Assembly: GCF_010550675.1 (NCBI RefSeq)
Contig: NZ_JAAGOA010000007.1
Span: 157,991 to 221,990 of the forward strand
Reading direction: 5' to 3'
Source of the DNA: Phytoactinopolyspora halotolerans
GTDB taxonomy: Bacteria > Actinomycetota > Actinomycetes > Jiangellales > Jiangellaceae
DNA: 64,000 nucleotides
Within the stretch, counting starts at the first letter, position 1, and the number at the start of each line of letters is the position of its first letter. The position numbers were made by a program, and so were the translations under genes. The notes beneath the pieces were generated by a model. The model did no database searches, was not told the origin of the DNA, and saw nothing but the letters and a program-made list of their open reading frames with translations. Positions 27,573 through 37,749 of the stretch are shown here, piece by piece.

Positions 27573-29272
27573 CGGGAACCACGTTCAACGAGCCTGCCCT
27601 GCCCGCACGCGGCACCGATCCGGAATGGTTCAAGCGCGCCGTCTTCTACGAGGTGCTGATCCGTTCCTTCAAGGACTCCGACGGCGACGGCGTCGGAGAT
27701 CTGCGTGGGCTGATGGAGAAGCTGGACTACTTGGAGTGGCTCGGCGTCGACTGTCTGTGGCTGCCGCCGTTCTTCCCGTCCCCGATGCGCGATGGCGGCT
27801 ACGACGTCTCCGACTACAAGAACGTGCTGCCGGAGTTCGGCACGCTGGACGACTTCGTCGAGGTCGTCGAGAAAGCACACCAGCGCGGCATCCGGATCAT
27901 CATCGACTTCGTCATGAACCACACCAGCGACCAGCACCCGTGGTTCCAGGCGTCCCGCGAGGATCCCGACGGCCCGTACGGCGACTTCTACGTCTGGGCC
28001 GACGACGACACCGGCTACCCGGACGCACGCATCATCTTCGTCGACACCGAGCCGTCGAACTGGACGTTCGACCCGGTGCGTAAGCAGTATTTCTGGCACC
28101 GGTTCTTCAGCCACCAGCCGGACCTGAACTTCGAGAACCCGGCGGTGCAGGAGGCGATCCTGGATGCGCTGCGGTTCTGGCTCAGCCTCGGGGTCGACGG
28201 TCTCCGGCTCGACGCCGTGCCCTACCTGTACGAGCAGGAGGGCACCAACGGCGAGAACCTCCCAGCGACGCATGAGTTTCTCAAGCAGATCCGCAAGGTC
28301 GTCGACGACGAGTACCCGGACACGGTGCTGCTGTGCGAGGCGAACCAGTGGCCGACCGACGTCGTCGAGTACTTCGGCGACCCAAGCGTCGGCGGCGACG
28401 AGTGCCACATGGCGTTCCACTTCCCGGTGATGCCCCGCATCTTCATGGCCGTGCGGCGCGAGTCGCGCTACCCGATCAGTGAGATCATGGCGCAGACCCC
28501 GGCCATCCCATCCGGCTGCCAGTGGGGCATCTTCCTGCGGAACCACGACGAGCTGACGCTCGAGATGGTCACCGACGAGGAACGCGACTACATGTGGAAC
28601 GAGTACGCCAAGGATCCCCGGATGAAGGCGAACATCGGGATCCGCCGGCGGCTCGCCCCGTTGCTGGAGAACGACACCAACCAGACCGAACTCTTCACCG
28701 CTCTGCTGCTCTCCCTCCCGGGTTCGCCGGTGCTGTACTACGGTGACGAGATCGGCATGGGCGACAACATCTGGCTGGGTGACCGCGACGGCGTGCGCAC
28801 CCCCATGCAATGGACGCCGGACCGCAACGCGGGATTCTCCACCTCCGATCCGGGCCGGCTCACATTGCCGGTCATCATGGACGCCGTTTACGGGTACCAG
28901 GTCACCAATGTGGAAGCGCAGATGACCAACTCGTCGTCGCTGTTGCATTGGATCCGGAGAATGATCGAGGTACGCAAGCAGAACCCCGCGTTCGGCCTGG
29001 GTGACTTCACCGACCTCGGCGGTTCCAACCCGACCGTGCTGTCGTACGTGCGGGAGTTCGGCGACGACATCGTCCTGTGCGTGAACAATCTTTCCCGCTT
29101 TCCGCAGCCGGTCGAGCTGGACCTGCGGCGTTACGAGGGCATGCAGCCGGTGGAGCTCATCGGCGGCGTCCGGTTCCCCCCGATCGGGGAGCTTCCCTAC
29201 CTGCTGACCATCGGGTCGCACGGCTTCTACTGGTTCCGGCTGCAGCCCATGCCGGAGGAGGGGACGCCGTGA
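27569..29272 (+). CDS. treS: Maltose alpha-D-glucosyltransferase / trehalose synthase
   Basis: 567 residues, the short TreS form without a fused maltokinase. GH13 features: [70 protein letters not shown], nucleophile in [15 protein letters not shown], Glu in [17 protein letters not shown], Asp in [14 protein letters not shown], and [27 protein letters not shown]. It interconverts trehalose and maltose, supplying maltose to Mak. ATGA overlap with glgE and GTGA overlap with mak make a tightly coupled operon. Confidence 0.96.
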   Translation: MTGTTFNEPALPARGTDPEWFKRAVFYEVLIRSFKDSDGDGVGDLRGLMEKLDYLEWLGVDCLWLPPFFPSPMRDGGYDVSDYKNVLPEFGTLDDFVEVVEKAHQRGIRIIIDFVMNHTSDQHPWFQASREDPDGPYGDFYVWADDDTGYPDARIIFVDTEPSNWTFDPVRKQYFWHRFFSHQPDLNFENPAVQEAILDALRFWLSLGVDGLRLDAVPYLYEQEGTNGENLPATHEFLKQIRKVVDDEYPDTVLLCEANQWPTDVVEYFGDPSVGGDECHMAFHFPVMPRIFMAVRRESRYPISEIMAQTPAIPSGCQWGIFLRNHDELTLEMVTDEERDYMWNEYAKDPRMKANIGIRRRLAPLLENDTNQTELFTALLLSLPGSPVLYYGDEIGMGDNIWLGDRDGVRTPMQWTPDRNAGFSTSDPGRLTLPVIMDAVYGYQVTNVEAQMTNSSSLLHWIRRMIEVRKQNPAFGLGDFTDLGGSNPTVLSYVREFGDDIVLCVNNLSRFPQPVELDLRRYEGMQPVELIGGVRFPPIGELPYLLTIGSHGFYWFRLQPMPEEGTP

Positions 29273-30681
29273 GCATCGAACAGCCGGACACAACGCTGGC
29301 GCAGGCCACCGAACTGCTGCGGGATTGGTTGCCGAACCAGCGCTGGTTCAGTGGGCGTTCGTCGGCGGACGAGGTCCGGCTGGTGGCGGCCACGCTGCTG
29401 CGCGAGAGCGATCCGGCGGTGTGGCACGTGCTCGTGGAGACCAGCCGGAACGGTCAGCGCGACGTGTACCAGGTTCCGCTGTCCATCCGGCCCGAGCTCG
29501 TCGAGCGACTGGAGTACGTGCACGTCGGACAGACCGACGGCGGACACGTCTATGACGCGTTGCACGATAAGGATGCGTCGACGGCCATCCTGGAGCATTT
29601 CACCGAAGGCGGGCGCGACCTCGGCGACCTGGTCTTCCGTGCCGAGGACGGGGCCGAGCTGCCGGTCGGTGAGACGGCGCTGGCGATGCCGGTGGAGCAG
29701 AGCAACACGTCGCTGGCCTACGGGGATGTCGCGCTGCTCAAGGTGTTCCGGCGTATCCAGCCGGGGTTGAACCCGGACGTCGAGGTGCACGCCGCCCTTA
29801 CCCGGGACGGCTGCGCCTACGTCGCCCCGCTGCTGGGCTGGATCGACGGCCGGTGGACCGGGTCCGACGGCGTCACGCACGAGGCCAGCCTGGCCATGCT
29901 CCAGACGTATCTGACCACCGCATCGGACGGCTGGGCGCTCGCCGCCGCCAGTGTGCGGGACCTGTACGCCGAGGGCGACCTGCACGCGGACGAGGTCGGG
30001 GGCGATTTCGCCGCCGAGTCGCACCGGCTGGGCGAGGCGACCGCACATGTGCATCAATCGATGGCTCATGCGCTCCCCACCGGGCAGTTCGACGCTGCGG
30101 ACCTGGCCACCCGGACCGACCGGCTGATCGAACGGCTGGACGAAGCGGTCACCGTCGTCCCCGAGCTGGAACCGTACCTGCCGAACCTGCGCGAGCAGGT
30201 GAACGAGCTGCGCCGGCTGGAACAGCCGGTGCCCACGCAGCGGGTGCACGGCGACTTCCACCTCGGACAGGTCCTGCGCACCGCCGTCGGCTGGAAGATC
30301 GTCGACTTCGAGGGTGAGCCGGCGAAGCCCCTGGAGGAACGGACCGCGCTGGATTCGCCGATCCGCGACGTCGCCGGGATGCTGCGTTCCTTCGACTACG
30401 CGGCGCGGTACCTGCTGATCACCGACTACGACCACGAACACCCGGCGTACGACCAGATCACCTACCGCGCCAACGAGTGGGCGAAGCGGAACCGGGAGGC
30501 CTTCTGCGACGGCTACGCCAAGACCGGCGCCGGCGATCCGCGCGACGTGCCCGTACTGCTGACGGCGTACGAGATCGACAAGGCCGTCTACGAGGTGGTC
30601 TACGAGGCGCGATACCGCCCCGCCTGGCTCCCCATCCCTCTGGCCGCCGTCGAACGTCTCGCGGAGGCCACCCCTAAATGA
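29269..30681 (+). CDS. mak: Maltokinase
   Basis: 470 residues. N-terminal [17 protein letters not shown] is the Mak/Pep2 signature; the kinase core shows [23 protein letters not shown] (ATP-site Lys), [55 protein letters not shown] (catalytic and metal-binding Asp), ending [26 protein letters not shown]. Phosphorylates maltose to maltose-1-phosphate for GlgE. GTG 29269 overlaps the treS stop and follows GGAGGAGGGG. The last two codons and the TGA stop are provided by a dispersed palindromic element that begins at 30672. Confidence 0.95.
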   Translation: MSIEQPDTTLAQATELLRDWLPNQRWFSGRSSADEVRLVAATLLRESDPAVWHVLVETSRNGQRDVYQVPLSIRPELVERLEYVHVGQTDGGHVYDALHDKDASTAILEHFTEGGRDLGDLVFRAEDGAELPVGETALAMPVEQSNTSLAYGDVALLKVFRRIQPGLNPDVEVHAALTRDGCAYVAPLLGWIDGRWTGSDGVTHEASLAMLQTYLTTASDGWALAAASVRDLYAEGDLHADEVGGDFAAESHRLGEATAHVHQSMAHALPTGQFDAADLATRTDRLIERLDEAVTVVPELEPYLPNLREQVNELRRLEQPVPTQRVHGDFHLGQVLRTAVGWKIVDFEGEPAKPLEERTALDSPIRDVAGMLRSFDYAARYLLITDYDHEHPAYDQITYRANEWAKRNREAFCDGYAKTGAGDPRDVPVLLTAYEIDKAVYEVVYEARYRPAWLPIPLAAVERLAEATPK

Positions 30682-30745
30682 TCATGTTAAGTAGGTTTTC
30701 TCTTGCCCCAACAGGTCTACAGACATGGTGCGGCACGAGGAACCC
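30672..30745. repeat. Degraded copy of the dispersed palindromic element, overlapping the mak stop
   Basis: The left arm and loop of the hairpin at 53966-54063 recur here: CCCTAAATGATCATGT, GGTTTTCTC, then CCAACAGGTCT and CAGACATGGT in the loop, with a few substitutions. The right arm is decayed (only GAGGAACCC is recognisable), so the long stem is lost. The TGA inside ATGATC is the mak stop codon. Confidence 0.85.
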
Positions 30746-30773
30746 TGTTACGGCTCTGATGTGAGGACTGCCC

Positions 30774-32639
30774 GTGATCGGTGACGTTGACCTGCACCTG
30801 TTCGGCGAAGGACGACACGAGCGCCTCTGGGAGGTCCTCGGCGCACATGTCACCACCGACGACGGGCGAGACGGCACGTCGTTCGCGGTGTGGGCGCCGA
30901 ACGCCCGCGAGGTGCGCGTCGCCGGAGACTTCAACCACTGGGACGGACTCACCACGCCGCTGCAGCACGTCGGCGGCGGCGTCTGGTCCGGCTTCGTCCC
31001 CGGAATCGGCGACGGCACGCTGTACAAGTACCAGATTCTCGGCGCCGACGGCGTCTGGCAGGAGAAGGCCGACCCGATGGCGCGGCGCACCGAGGTTCCG
31101 CCGTCAACCGCGTCCGTCGTGCATCGGTCCCACTACACCTGGAACGACGACGCGTGGATGCGCCAGCGCGAGACGTACACCGCGCATGACCGCCCCATGT
31201 CCATCTACGAAGTGCACCTCGGCTCGTGGCGGTACGGCCGCTCGTACCGCGACCTGGCCCACGAGCTGACCCACTACGTCAGCGAGCTGGGATTCACCCA
31301 CGTCGAGTTGTTGCCGGTGGCCGAGCACCCGTTCGGCGGCTCGTGGGGGTACCAGGTGACCTCCTACTACGCGCCGACCGCCCGATTCGGCACGCCCGAC
31401 GACTTCAAATACCTGGTGGACACGCTGCACCAAGCCGGTATCGGCGTCATCGTGGACTGGGTGCCCGCGCACTTCCCGAAGGACGCATGGGCGCTGGCCC
31501 GTTTCGACGGCACGGCGCTCTACGAGCACGAGGATCCGCGACGCGGCGAGCAGCCGGACTGGGGCACCTACGTGTTCAACTACGGGCGGCACGAGGTGCG
31601 CAACTTCCTCATGGCCAACGCGCTCTACTGGCTGATCGAGTATCACATCGACGGGCTGCGCGTGGACGCGGTCGCCTCCATGCTCTACCTGGACTACTCC
31701 CGCGAGGACGGAGCCTGGTTGCCGAACGTGCACGGCGGCCGCGAGAACCTGGACGCCATCACGTTCCTGCAGGAGACCAACGCCACCGCGTACAAGGCCG
31801 TGCCCGGCATCGTCACCATCGCCGAGGAGTCCACCGCGTGGCCCGGCGTCAGCAAGCCGACCCACGTCGGCGGGCTCGGTTTCGGCATGAAGTGGAACAT
31901 GGGATGGATGCACGACTCGTTGCAGTACATGTCGCACGAGACCGTGTACCGGCAGTATCACCATCACCAGATGACGTTCTCGATGATGTATGCCTACAGC
32001 GAGAACTACGTGTTGCCGCTCTCCCACGACGAGGTGGTGCACGGCAAGGGTTCGCTGCTACAGAAGATGCCCGGCGACCGTTGGCAGCAGCTGGCCAATC
32101 TCCGGGCCTTCTTCGCCTACATGTGGGCGCATCCGGGCAAACAGCTGCTGTTCATGGGTGGCGAGATCGGCCAGGAGACGGAGTGGGCCGAGTCCCGGGA
32201 GCTGGATTGGTGGCTGCTCGACTCGCCGGACCATGCGGGGCTCAAGCGCCTGATCGCCGACATCAACCGGACCTACCAGCGCTCCCCTGCGCTCTGGACG
32301 CAGGACGCGGATCCACGGGGTTTCCAATGGATCGACGCGAACGACGCCGGCGGGAACGTGTTCTCCTTCCTGCGCTACGGCTCGGACGGGTCGGTGCTCG
32401 CGTGCATCGCCAACTTCTCACCGGTGCCGCACGAGCTCTACCGGCTGGGTCTGCCCAGCTCCGGCCCCTGGGACGAGGTGCTCAACACCGACGCCGAGAT
32501 CTACGCGGGGTCAGGCGTCGGAAACCTTGGCCGCGTCAACGCCGTCGACGAGCCGTGGCACGGACGGCGGGCGTCGGCCACGCTCCGGCTCCCCCCGCTC
32601 GCCACGCTCTGGCTCTCCCCAGCCGAGCAGGACCGCTGA
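30774..32639 (+). CDS. glgB: 1,4-alpha-glucan branching enzyme
   Basis: 621 residues. CBM48 ([25 protein letters not shown]) then GH13_9 barrel: [51 protein letters not shown], nucleophile in [20 protein letters not shown], Glu in [38 protein letters not shown]. The extra N1 domain of the longer (about 730-residue) bacterial GlgB is missing, so this is the short type. It introduces alpha-1,6 branches and completes the GlgE pathway. GTG 30774 has GAGGA 7 nt upstream. It follows mak by 92 bp, a gap largely made of the palindromic-element remnant. Confidence 0.96.
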   Translation: MIGDVDLHLFGEGRHERLWEVLGAHVTTDDGRDGTSFAVWAPNAREVRVAGDFNHWDGLTTPLQHVGGGVWSGFVPGIGDGTLYKYQILGADGVWQEKADPMARRTEVPPSTASVVHRSHYTWNDDAWMRQRETYTAHDRPMSIYEVHLGSWRYGRSYRDLAHELTHYVSELGFTHVELLPVAEHPFGGSWGYQVTSYYAPTARFGTPDDFKYLVDTLHQAGIGVIVDWVPAHFPKDAWALARFDGTALYEHEDPRRGEQPDWGTYVFNYGRHEVRNFLMANALYWLIEYHIDGLRVDAVASMLYLDYSREDGAWLPNVHGGRENLDAITFLQETNATAYKAVPGIVTIAEESTAWPGVSKPTHVGGLGFGMKWNMGWMHDSLQYMSHETVYRQYHHHQMTFSMMYAYSENYVLPLSHDEVVHGKGSLLQKMPGDRWQQLANLRAFFAYMWAHPGKQLLFMGGEIGQETEWAESRELDWWLLDSPDHAGLKRLIADINRTYQRSPALWTQDADPRGFQWIDANDAGGNVFSFLRYGSDGSVLACIANFSPVPHELYRLGLPSSGPWDEVLNTDAEIYAGSGVGNLGRVNAVDEPWHGRRASATLRLPPLATLWLSPAEQDR

Positions 32640-32715
32640 CGTCGCTTCGACTCCACTCCACACGTTCGACGGCCACGAGGAGGTTTCGCGTGGATAGGAA
32701 GAGGTGGGGACGACC

Positions 32716-33474
32716 ATGAGCGAGAACGGGCCGCGCATCCGGCTGCTGGGCTCGGTTGAATCGGGACCGTGGGAACGGCTGCGCGATACACGGTTCTACC
32801 TGCAGGACGTGGTGGACGACGCCCGCGACGGCTTACTCTCGGTGGGCTTCCTGCGTGGCGACGACGGAGCGACGATCGCCGACGCATTCCCCTACGACCT
32901 GGTCATCGTCCCGATCGCCGGCGCACTGACGTTCGACATCGACGACGAGACCGTGACGGCACGGACCGGCGACCTCGTCTACGGTCCTGCTGGTGCGCAC
33001 ATGCAAGGTCGTGCCGTGGGACGCACCGAGGCAGCCTATGTGTGTTTCCCACCGGCTTGGCGAACGACCCATCAGGCGACGGGCGCCGGACCGTCGGCGG
33101 GCGAGGCATCGGCCACTCGTCCGTCCGGATCGGCGCTGGTGCGCAGGTTCGACGACCAGCCGCTGGAACGGGTGGCCGACATCGACTACTTCTCCACCGC
33201 CGTCGTCGATGACCCCGAGTTCGAGTTGAGCGTCCGGTTCGAGCAGGTGGGCCGGGATGTGGCGGGTGACCACTTCTTCCCGTACGACGAGGTGCACATC
33301 GTGAGGGACGGGACGCTCGCCATCGACACGGACGACGAGACGATCCGGGTCCGCGCGGGTGAGGTCGTCCACTTGCCGCTGCGCGCGCGGGCACGCGTCC
33401 GGGCGGAGGAAGAGGTGTCGATGGTGTCGGTGACCTACCCGCCGCTCTGGCACATCAAGGTCGCGGCCCAGTAG
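32716..33474 (+). CDS. Two-domain cupin protein
   Basis: 252 residues with two cupin folds. The first (about 15-110) runs YDLVIVPIAGALTFDIDDETVTARTGDLVYGPAGAHMQGRAVG. The second (about 140-250) runs GRDVAGDHFFPYDEVHIVRDGTLAIDTDDETIRVRAGEVVHLPLRARARV. The first lacks the usual His pair of metal-binding cupins; the second has H-X4-DEVH, so only it may bind metal. EutQ-like or sugar-isomerase-like roles are possible; the substrate is unknown. ATG 32716 follows GGTGGGGA; an in-frame GTG at 32704 is weaker. 76 bp behind glgB, on the same strand, so it could be the last gene of that unit. Confidence 0.8.
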   Translation: MSENGPRIRLLGSVESGPWERLRDTRFYLQDVVDDARDGLLSVGFLRGDDGATIADAFPYDLVIVPIAGALTFDIDDETVTARTGDLVYGPAGAHMQGRAVGRTEAAYVCFPPAWRTTHQATGAGPSAGEASATRPSGSALVRRFDDQPLERVADIDYFSTAVVDDPEFELSVRFEQVGRDVAGDHFFPYDEVHIVRDGTLAIDTDDETIRVRAGEVVHLPLRARARVRAEEEVSMVSVTYPPLWHIKVAAQ

Positions 33475-33504
33475 GCGCGGCGCGGTGCTGCGCAGCCATC
33501 CTGC

Positions 33505-34344
33505 TCACTGACGCGTACGCGTACGCGTCCGCTCGTCCAACGCGAGCACATGCCGGGCCTGCTCGACCATGGCCAGGTCGAGGAAACTGCCGTCCGGCAG
33601 CACCGAGGTGCCGTCGCCGCGAGCCTGCGCACCGTCGACACTCGCGATCACTTCGCGGGCCCGCTCCACCTCGTCCGGGTCTGGAGCGAACGCCGCCTCG
33701 ATGATCGGCAGCTGCCGCGGGTGGATCGCCGCTCGCCCGACGAACCCCCACCGACGTGCCTGCCGGGTGGACTCCGCCAGCCCGTCCAGATCATGGACGT
33801 TCGTATACACGGCCGCAGCAGGGGCCGGAAGCCCGGCAGCCCGGGCAGCTACCACCACGCGTTGCCGGCACCACATCAGCGCGGCGTCGTCGGTCACACC
33901 CAGGTCCGACGCCAGGTCAGCCTCACCCAGTCCCAACGACGCGACGCCGGGAGCCCTGGCGATCGCGGCCGCCGCCTCGATGCCGGACGCGGTCTCCAGC
34001 AACGCGTGCACCGGGCGCTCCCCGACGACGCCGACCGCCACCGCGACGTCGTCCGGCGACGTGACCATCGGCAGCCGTACCTCCACGTGCGGCGGCAGCC
34101 CGGCCACCATGGCCAGGTCATCGCGCCCCCACGACGTGCCCGGCGCGTTGACCCGAACCTGGACGGGCCGCTGGGGGTACTCGTCGATCAGTGCACCGAT
34201 ACCGGCTCGTGCCGACTCCTTGTGCGGCGCCGCCACGGCATCCTCCAGATCCAGGATCACCACGTCGGCGTCGCCGGACAACGCCTTGCGCGCCCGGTCC
34301 GGCCGGTCCCCCGGCACGTACAGCTGCGTCAACACGATGCTCAT
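33505..34344 (-). CDS. HpcH/HpaI aldolase / citrate lyase beta subunit-like (CoA ester lyase)
   Basis: 279 residues starting MSIVLTQLYVPGDRPDRARKALSGDADVVILDLEDAVAAPHKESAR, the CitE signature. Then QVRVNAPGTSWGRDDLAMV, LPMVTSPDDVAVAV, ALLETASGIEAAAAIARAPGVASLGLGEADLASDLG (metal-binding Glu and Asp) and RRWGFVGRAAIHPRQLPIIEAAFAP. Such stand-alone CitE-like proteins are malyl-, citramalyl- or related CoA ester lyases. A CaiB-type CoA transferase lies 2.2 kb away, but no direct link is shown. The longer frame upstream of ATG 34344 runs through the divergent promoter and was rejected. C terminus DERTRTRTRQ is a low-complexity tail. Confidence 0.88.
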   Translation of the reverse strand: MSIVLTQLYVPGDRPDRARKALSGDADVVILDLEDAVAAPHKESARAGIGALIDEYPQRPVQVRVNAPGTSWGRDDLAMVAGLPPHVEVRLPMVTSPDDVAVAVGVVGERPVHALLETASGIEAAAAIARAPGVASLGLGEADLASDLGVTDDAALMWCRQRVVVAARAAGLPAPAAAVYTNVHDLDGLAESTRQARRWGFVGRAAIHPRQLPIIEAAFAPDPDEVERAREVIASVDGAQARGDGTSVLPDGSFLDLAMVEQARHVLALDERTRTRTRQ

Positions 34345-34397
34345 ACATACAGCTTCTCGCACGTACACGGGCCGGTGAGCACCGGCTCCGGACCCGA

Positions 34398-34425
34398 TGT
34401 AACGGAACTCAGTGGCTGCCTCGTC
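34398..34425 (+). promoter_or_regulatory. Candidate ECF41 sigma factor promoter
   Basis: TGTAACG (34398-34404) and CGTC (34422-34425), 17 bp apart, resemble the ECF41 consensus TGTCACA-N16-CGTC. It lies 36 bp before the start of the oxidoreductase gene, which overlaps the SigJ/ECF41 gene, matching the usual arrangement in which ECF41 factors drive their own oxidoreductase neighbour. Confidence 0.45.
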
Positions 34426-34461
34426 CCCGTCGTGTACGCCCATACCGCTACGGAGGCCCAC

Positions 34462-35664
34462 ATGAACACCACCACACGCAGCACTCGCCACCGTGTCGTC
34501 GTCCTCGGCGCCGGCTACGCCGGGATGTCCGCCGCCACCGGGCTGGCCAAGCGGCTGCATCCCGACACCGCCAGGGTGCACCTGGTCAACGCACGGGACC
34601 ATTTCGTCCAGCGGCCGCGCCTGCATCAGGTCGCCACCGGCCAGCACATCCGGGAACGCTCCCTCGCGGAACCGTTCGGTCGCGCGCCCGTGAACCTCAC
34701 CGTCGGCTGGATACACGAGATCGATCTGGACAACCGGCGGGTCGACATCGCCACCACCGGCGGAACGACCTCACTGCAGTACGACACGCTCGTCTACGCG
34801 CTGGGAACCAGCATCGACACCACGACGGTTCCGGGCATCGAGGAGTACGCGCACACCCTCGATCCGGCCGACGCCGCACGCATCGCCGGCAAGCTCGCGG
34901 ACCTTGACCGGGGCACCGTCATCGTCTGTGGGGGCGGGCTGACCGGCATCGAAGCCGCCACCGAGTTCGCCGAGCGGTACCCGCAGCTCACAGTGCGACT
35001 GGTCTCGCGGGGTCGTCCCGGCGGTTGGTTGTCCGACCGGGCCCGCGCACACGTCGAGGCCGCGTTCGACCGGCTCGGCGTCGAGGTGCTCGCCGACCGC
35101 GAGATCACCGCCGTCGAGGACGGGGTCGTCCGCCTCGGCGACGGATCCGGGATCCCGTTCGATCTTTGCCTGTGGGCAGGCGGATTCCGGGTCTCCCCGC
35201 TCGCCGCGGATGCCGGGCTCGCCGTCGACGAGCGTGGGCGGGCGCTGGTCGACCAGACGCTGCGCTCGGTATCGCACCCGGAGGTCTACGTCATCGGCGA
35301 CGCCGCGGCTGCCCGCGGCCCATGGGGCGACGCGATCGCCTACGGGTGCCGCACCGGCGGCTTCCTCGGCCTGTATGCCCCTGGCGCCGTCATGGCCGCG
35401 CTCACCGGACGCGACCCGAAGGCCTTCGGCTTCCGCTACATCCACCAGTGCATCAGCCTGGGCCGGCGGGATGCGGTGATCCAGTTCGTTCACCAGAACG
35501 ACGAGTCGCCGCGACGGAGGATCCTGACCGGTCGTGCGGCGGTGTGGTACAAGGACATCGTGCTCAACAGCGGGACGTGGGTATTCCGTCGCCCCGGTCC
35601 GATCCTGCCGTGGCGGAAGACGAAGGTACCGACGACGCCCGGGAGGCCGGTCACCCATGTCTGA
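34462..35664 (+). CDS. NAD(P)/FAD-dependent oxidoreductase (NDH-2-like)
   Basis: 400 residues. FAD-binding Rossmann motif RVVVLGAGYAGMSAATGLAK; HDHFVQRPRLHQ-type substrate region (NARDHFVQRPRLHQVATGQ); second dinucleotide motif GTVIVCGGGLTGIEAATEFAERYP for NAD(P)H; and the C-terminal FAD motif HPEVYVIGDAAAARGP. Family of type II NADH dehydrogenases and related pyridine-nucleotide-disulfide oxidoreductases. ATG 34462 follows CGGAGG. It overlaps the sigma factor start by 8 nt; an oxidoreductase partner next to an ECF41 sigma factor is a known conserved pairing. The quinone or other acceptor is not known. Confidence 0.9.
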   Translation: MNTTTRSTRHRVVVLGAGYAGMSAATGLAKRLHPDTARVHLVNARDHFVQRPRLHQVATGQHIRERSLAEPFGRAPVNLTVGWIHEIDLDNRRVDIATTGGTTSLQYDTLVYALGTSIDTTTVPGIEEYAHTLDPADAARIAGKLADLDRGTVIVCGGGLTGIEAATEFAERYPQLTVRLVSRGRPGGWLSDRARAHVEAAFDRLGVEVLADREITAVEDGVVRLGDGSGIPFDLCLWAGGFRVSPLAADAGLAVDERGRALVDQTLRSVSHPEVYVIGDAAAARGPWGDAIAYGCRTGGFLGLYAPGAVMAALTGRDPKAFGFRYIHQCISLGRRDAVIQFVHQNDESPRRRILTGRAAVWYKDIVLNSGTWVFRRPGPILPWRKTKVPTTPGRPVTHV

Positions 35665-36592
35665 CGACGTCTTCTCCCAACACCGGGCAACGTTGATCGG
35701 TGTCGCCTACCGCATCCTCGGCAGCCTCGCCGACGCCGAGGACGTCGTTCAAGACGCCTGGCTGCGCTGGCATTCGGCGATGCGCCGGCAGGTCGACGTC
35801 GAAGATCACCGTGCCTACCTTATTCAGATCGTGACCAGGCTGGCGCTCGACCACCTGCGCAGCGCCCGGGTACGGCGGGAGAACTACGTCGGCCCCTGGC
35901 TGCCGGAGCCCGTCCAGGGACAGGTGACCGGGGGCGCGGTCCGGGATGCGGTCGACGCCGACCCAGCCCACGAGGCCGAGCGCCGTGACACCGCGTCGTT
36001 CGGCCTCTTGGTCGTCCTCGAGACGCTGTCACCGTTGGAGCGGGCCGTCTTCGTCCTGCGCGAAGCCTTCGACCTGCCGTTCGCCGACATCGCGACGATC
36101 CTGGATCGCTCCGAGGAAGCCGTCCGGCAGCTGGCGCGCCGGTCCCGCGCCCACGTCGCCGAACGACGCGCCCGCTACGACGCCGACCCGGCCCGCCACC
36201 GTACCGTCATCGAGCAGTTCATGACCGCCACCACCAGCGGCGACGTGGCGGAGTTGCTCAGGCTGCTGGCACCCGACGTCACCATCACTGTCGACACCGA
36301 CGGCAAGGTCCGGGGCATACCTCAGCCGGTCCACACGGCCGACAAGGTGGCACGGTTCCTGGGCGGCGCCGCCACGCGCATACCGGAAGGCATGGTCGTG
36401 ACCTACGAGACCATCAACGGCATGCCCGGCGCCATCGCCTGGTCGGACGGCAAGCCGATCACAGTGATGTCGGTCGAACTCGCCGACGGCAAGGTCGCCG
36501 AGGTGTACTGGATCGCCAACCCGGACAAGCTCGCCCGCCTCGCTCAGACGACACCGGACTCGCGTAGCGCACGGACATCCACCTCGTCGTAG
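35657..36592 (+). CDS. sigJ: ECF41-group RNA polymerase sigma factor with SnoaL-like C-terminal domain
   Basis: 311 residues. Sigma region 2 (FSQHRATLIGVAYRILGSLADAEDVVQDAWLRWHS), the ECF41 linker motif GPWLPEP at 79-85, sigma region 4 (LVVLETLSPLERAVFVLREAFDLPFADIATILDRSEEAVRQLARRSRAHV), then a SnoaL-like domain with D-T-D-G-K (the DGGGK-type motif) and NPDKL (288-292). In this group the C-terminal domain replaces an anti-sigma factor and tunes activity. ATG 35657 lies inside the 3' end of the oxidoreductase gene (8-nt overlap). Its last 49 bp overlap the convergent CoA transferase gene. Confidence 0.94.
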   Translation: MSDDVFSQHRATLIGVAYRILGSLADAEDVVQDAWLRWHSAMRRQVDVEDHRAYLIQIVTRLALDHLRSARVRRENYVGPWLPEPVQGQVTGGAVRDAVDADPAHEAERRDTASFGLLVVLETLSPLERAVFVLREAFDLPFADIATILDRSEEAVRQLARRSRAHVAERRARYDADPARHRTVIEQFMTATTSGDVAELLRLLAPDVTITVDTDGKVRGIPQPVHTADKVARFLGGAATRIPEGMVVTYETINGMPGAIAWSDGKPITVMSVELADGKVAEVYWIANPDKLARLAQTTPDSRSARTSTSS

Positions 36593-37749
36593 CCGAGTTC
36601 CGCCAGCACGTCGTCGGTGTCCGCGCCGTGACCTCGGCCGGCGAACCGGACCCGGCCCGGCGTGTCGGACAGCCGGAAGAGCACGTTCTGCATGGCCACC
36701 TCGCCTAGGTCCGGGTCGTCGACGCGGAGCACGGTGCCGAGCGCCTCGAACTGCGCATCGGCGGCGATGTCGGACGCGTCGTAAATCGGGGCGACGGCTG
36801 CCTCGGCCTTCTCGAACTCGGCCACCACCTCGTCCCGGGTGCGCGCCGCCACCCACGCCGCGACCGCGGCATCGAGCTCGTCAGCGTGTGCCACCCGCCC
36901 GGTGCCGGTGGCGAACCACGGCTCGTCGACCACGTCCGGCCGGCCGACCAGCCGCATCACCCGCTCGGCGATGTTCTGCGAACTGGTCGAGACGGCCACC
37001 CAGCGGCCGTCCGCGCATTGGTAGGTGTTGCGCGGCGCGTTGTTCACCGAGCGGTTCCCGGTCCGCGGCTGCACCGTTCCGAGTTGATCCCACTGGGTCA
37101 GCTGCGGACCCAGCATCGCCAGGATCGGCTCCACGATGGCCAGATCCACCACCTGCCCGCGCCCGGTCGTCTGCCGCGCATGCAGTGCCGTCATCACCGC
37201 ATACGCCGCGGCCAGCGAGGCGATCCCGTCGGCCAGCCCGAACGGCGGCAGGGTGGGCGGCCCGTCCGGTTCCCCGGTCATGGCGGCGAATCCACTCATC
37301 GCTTCGGCCAGGGTGCCGAAACCTGGACGACGACGGTACGGCCCGATCTGCCCGAAGCCGGTGAGACGGGCCAATACCAGACCCGGGTTCTCCGCACTCA
37401 GCCGGTCATATCCCAGATCCCAGCGTTCCAGCGTGTCCGGGCGGAAGTTCTCAATGACGACGTCGGCACCCGCGGCCAACCGGCGGAACACCTCTTGCCC
37501 TCCCGATGAGGACAGGTCCAGGGTCATCGACCGTTTGTTCCGGCCGAGCGTCTTGGACCACAGGTTGTGCCCGTCTTTGGCGGCGCCGTGGCCGCGCGCC
37601 GGGTCGGGGCGGCGCGGGTGCTCCACCTTCACCACGTCCGCGCCCATGTCACCCAGGTGCATCGCGGTCAGCGGACCGGCGAACAGGGTCGACGCGTCGA
37701 CGATGCATAGCCCTTCGAGTGGCCCTCGCGAGGCTGGCTCGCCCGTCAT
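36544..37749 (-). CDS. CaiB/BaiF-type CoA transferase (class III)
   Basis: 401 residues. [45 protein letters not shown] is the family N terminus, followed by [79 protein letters not shown] and [36 protein letters not shown]. Moves CoA between acyl thioesters and free acids. ATG 37749 follows GAGGAG and overlaps the upstream gene's TGA (ATGA), so it is the last gene of the long minus-strand train. Substrate unknown; its role with ribosyl-compound genes is puzzling. The 3' 49 bp overlap sigJ tail to tail. Confidence 0.92.
   Translation of the reverse strand: MTGEPASRGPLEGLCIVDASTLFAGPLTAMHLGDMGADVVKVEHPRRPDPARGHGAAKDGHNLWSKTLGRNKRSMTLDLSSSGGQEVFRRLAAGADVVIENFRPDTLERWDLGYDRLSAENPGLVLARLTGFGQIGPYRRRPGFGTLAEAMSGFAAMTGEPDGPPTLPPFGLADGIASLAAAYAVMTALHARQTTGRGQVVDLAIVEPILAMLGPQLTQWDQLGTVQPRTGNRSVNNAPRNTYQCADGRWVAVSTSSQNIAERVMRLVGRPDVVDEPWFATGTGRVAHADELDAAVAAWVAARTRDEVVAEFEKAEAAVAPIYDASDIAADAQFEALGTVLRVDDPDLGEVAMQNVLFRLSDTPGRVRFAGRGHGADTDDVLAELGYDEVDVRALRESGVV

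Noticed and set aside
27506..29293. 595-residue minus-strand frame opposite treS
   Set aside because: Antisense shadow of treS; no ribosome site, no family motif.
33550..34461. Upstream extension of the FAD oxidoreductase by 304 residues
   Set aside because: Runs antisense through the CitE-like gene; the FAD motif begins just after ATG 34462, which has its own CGGAGG.
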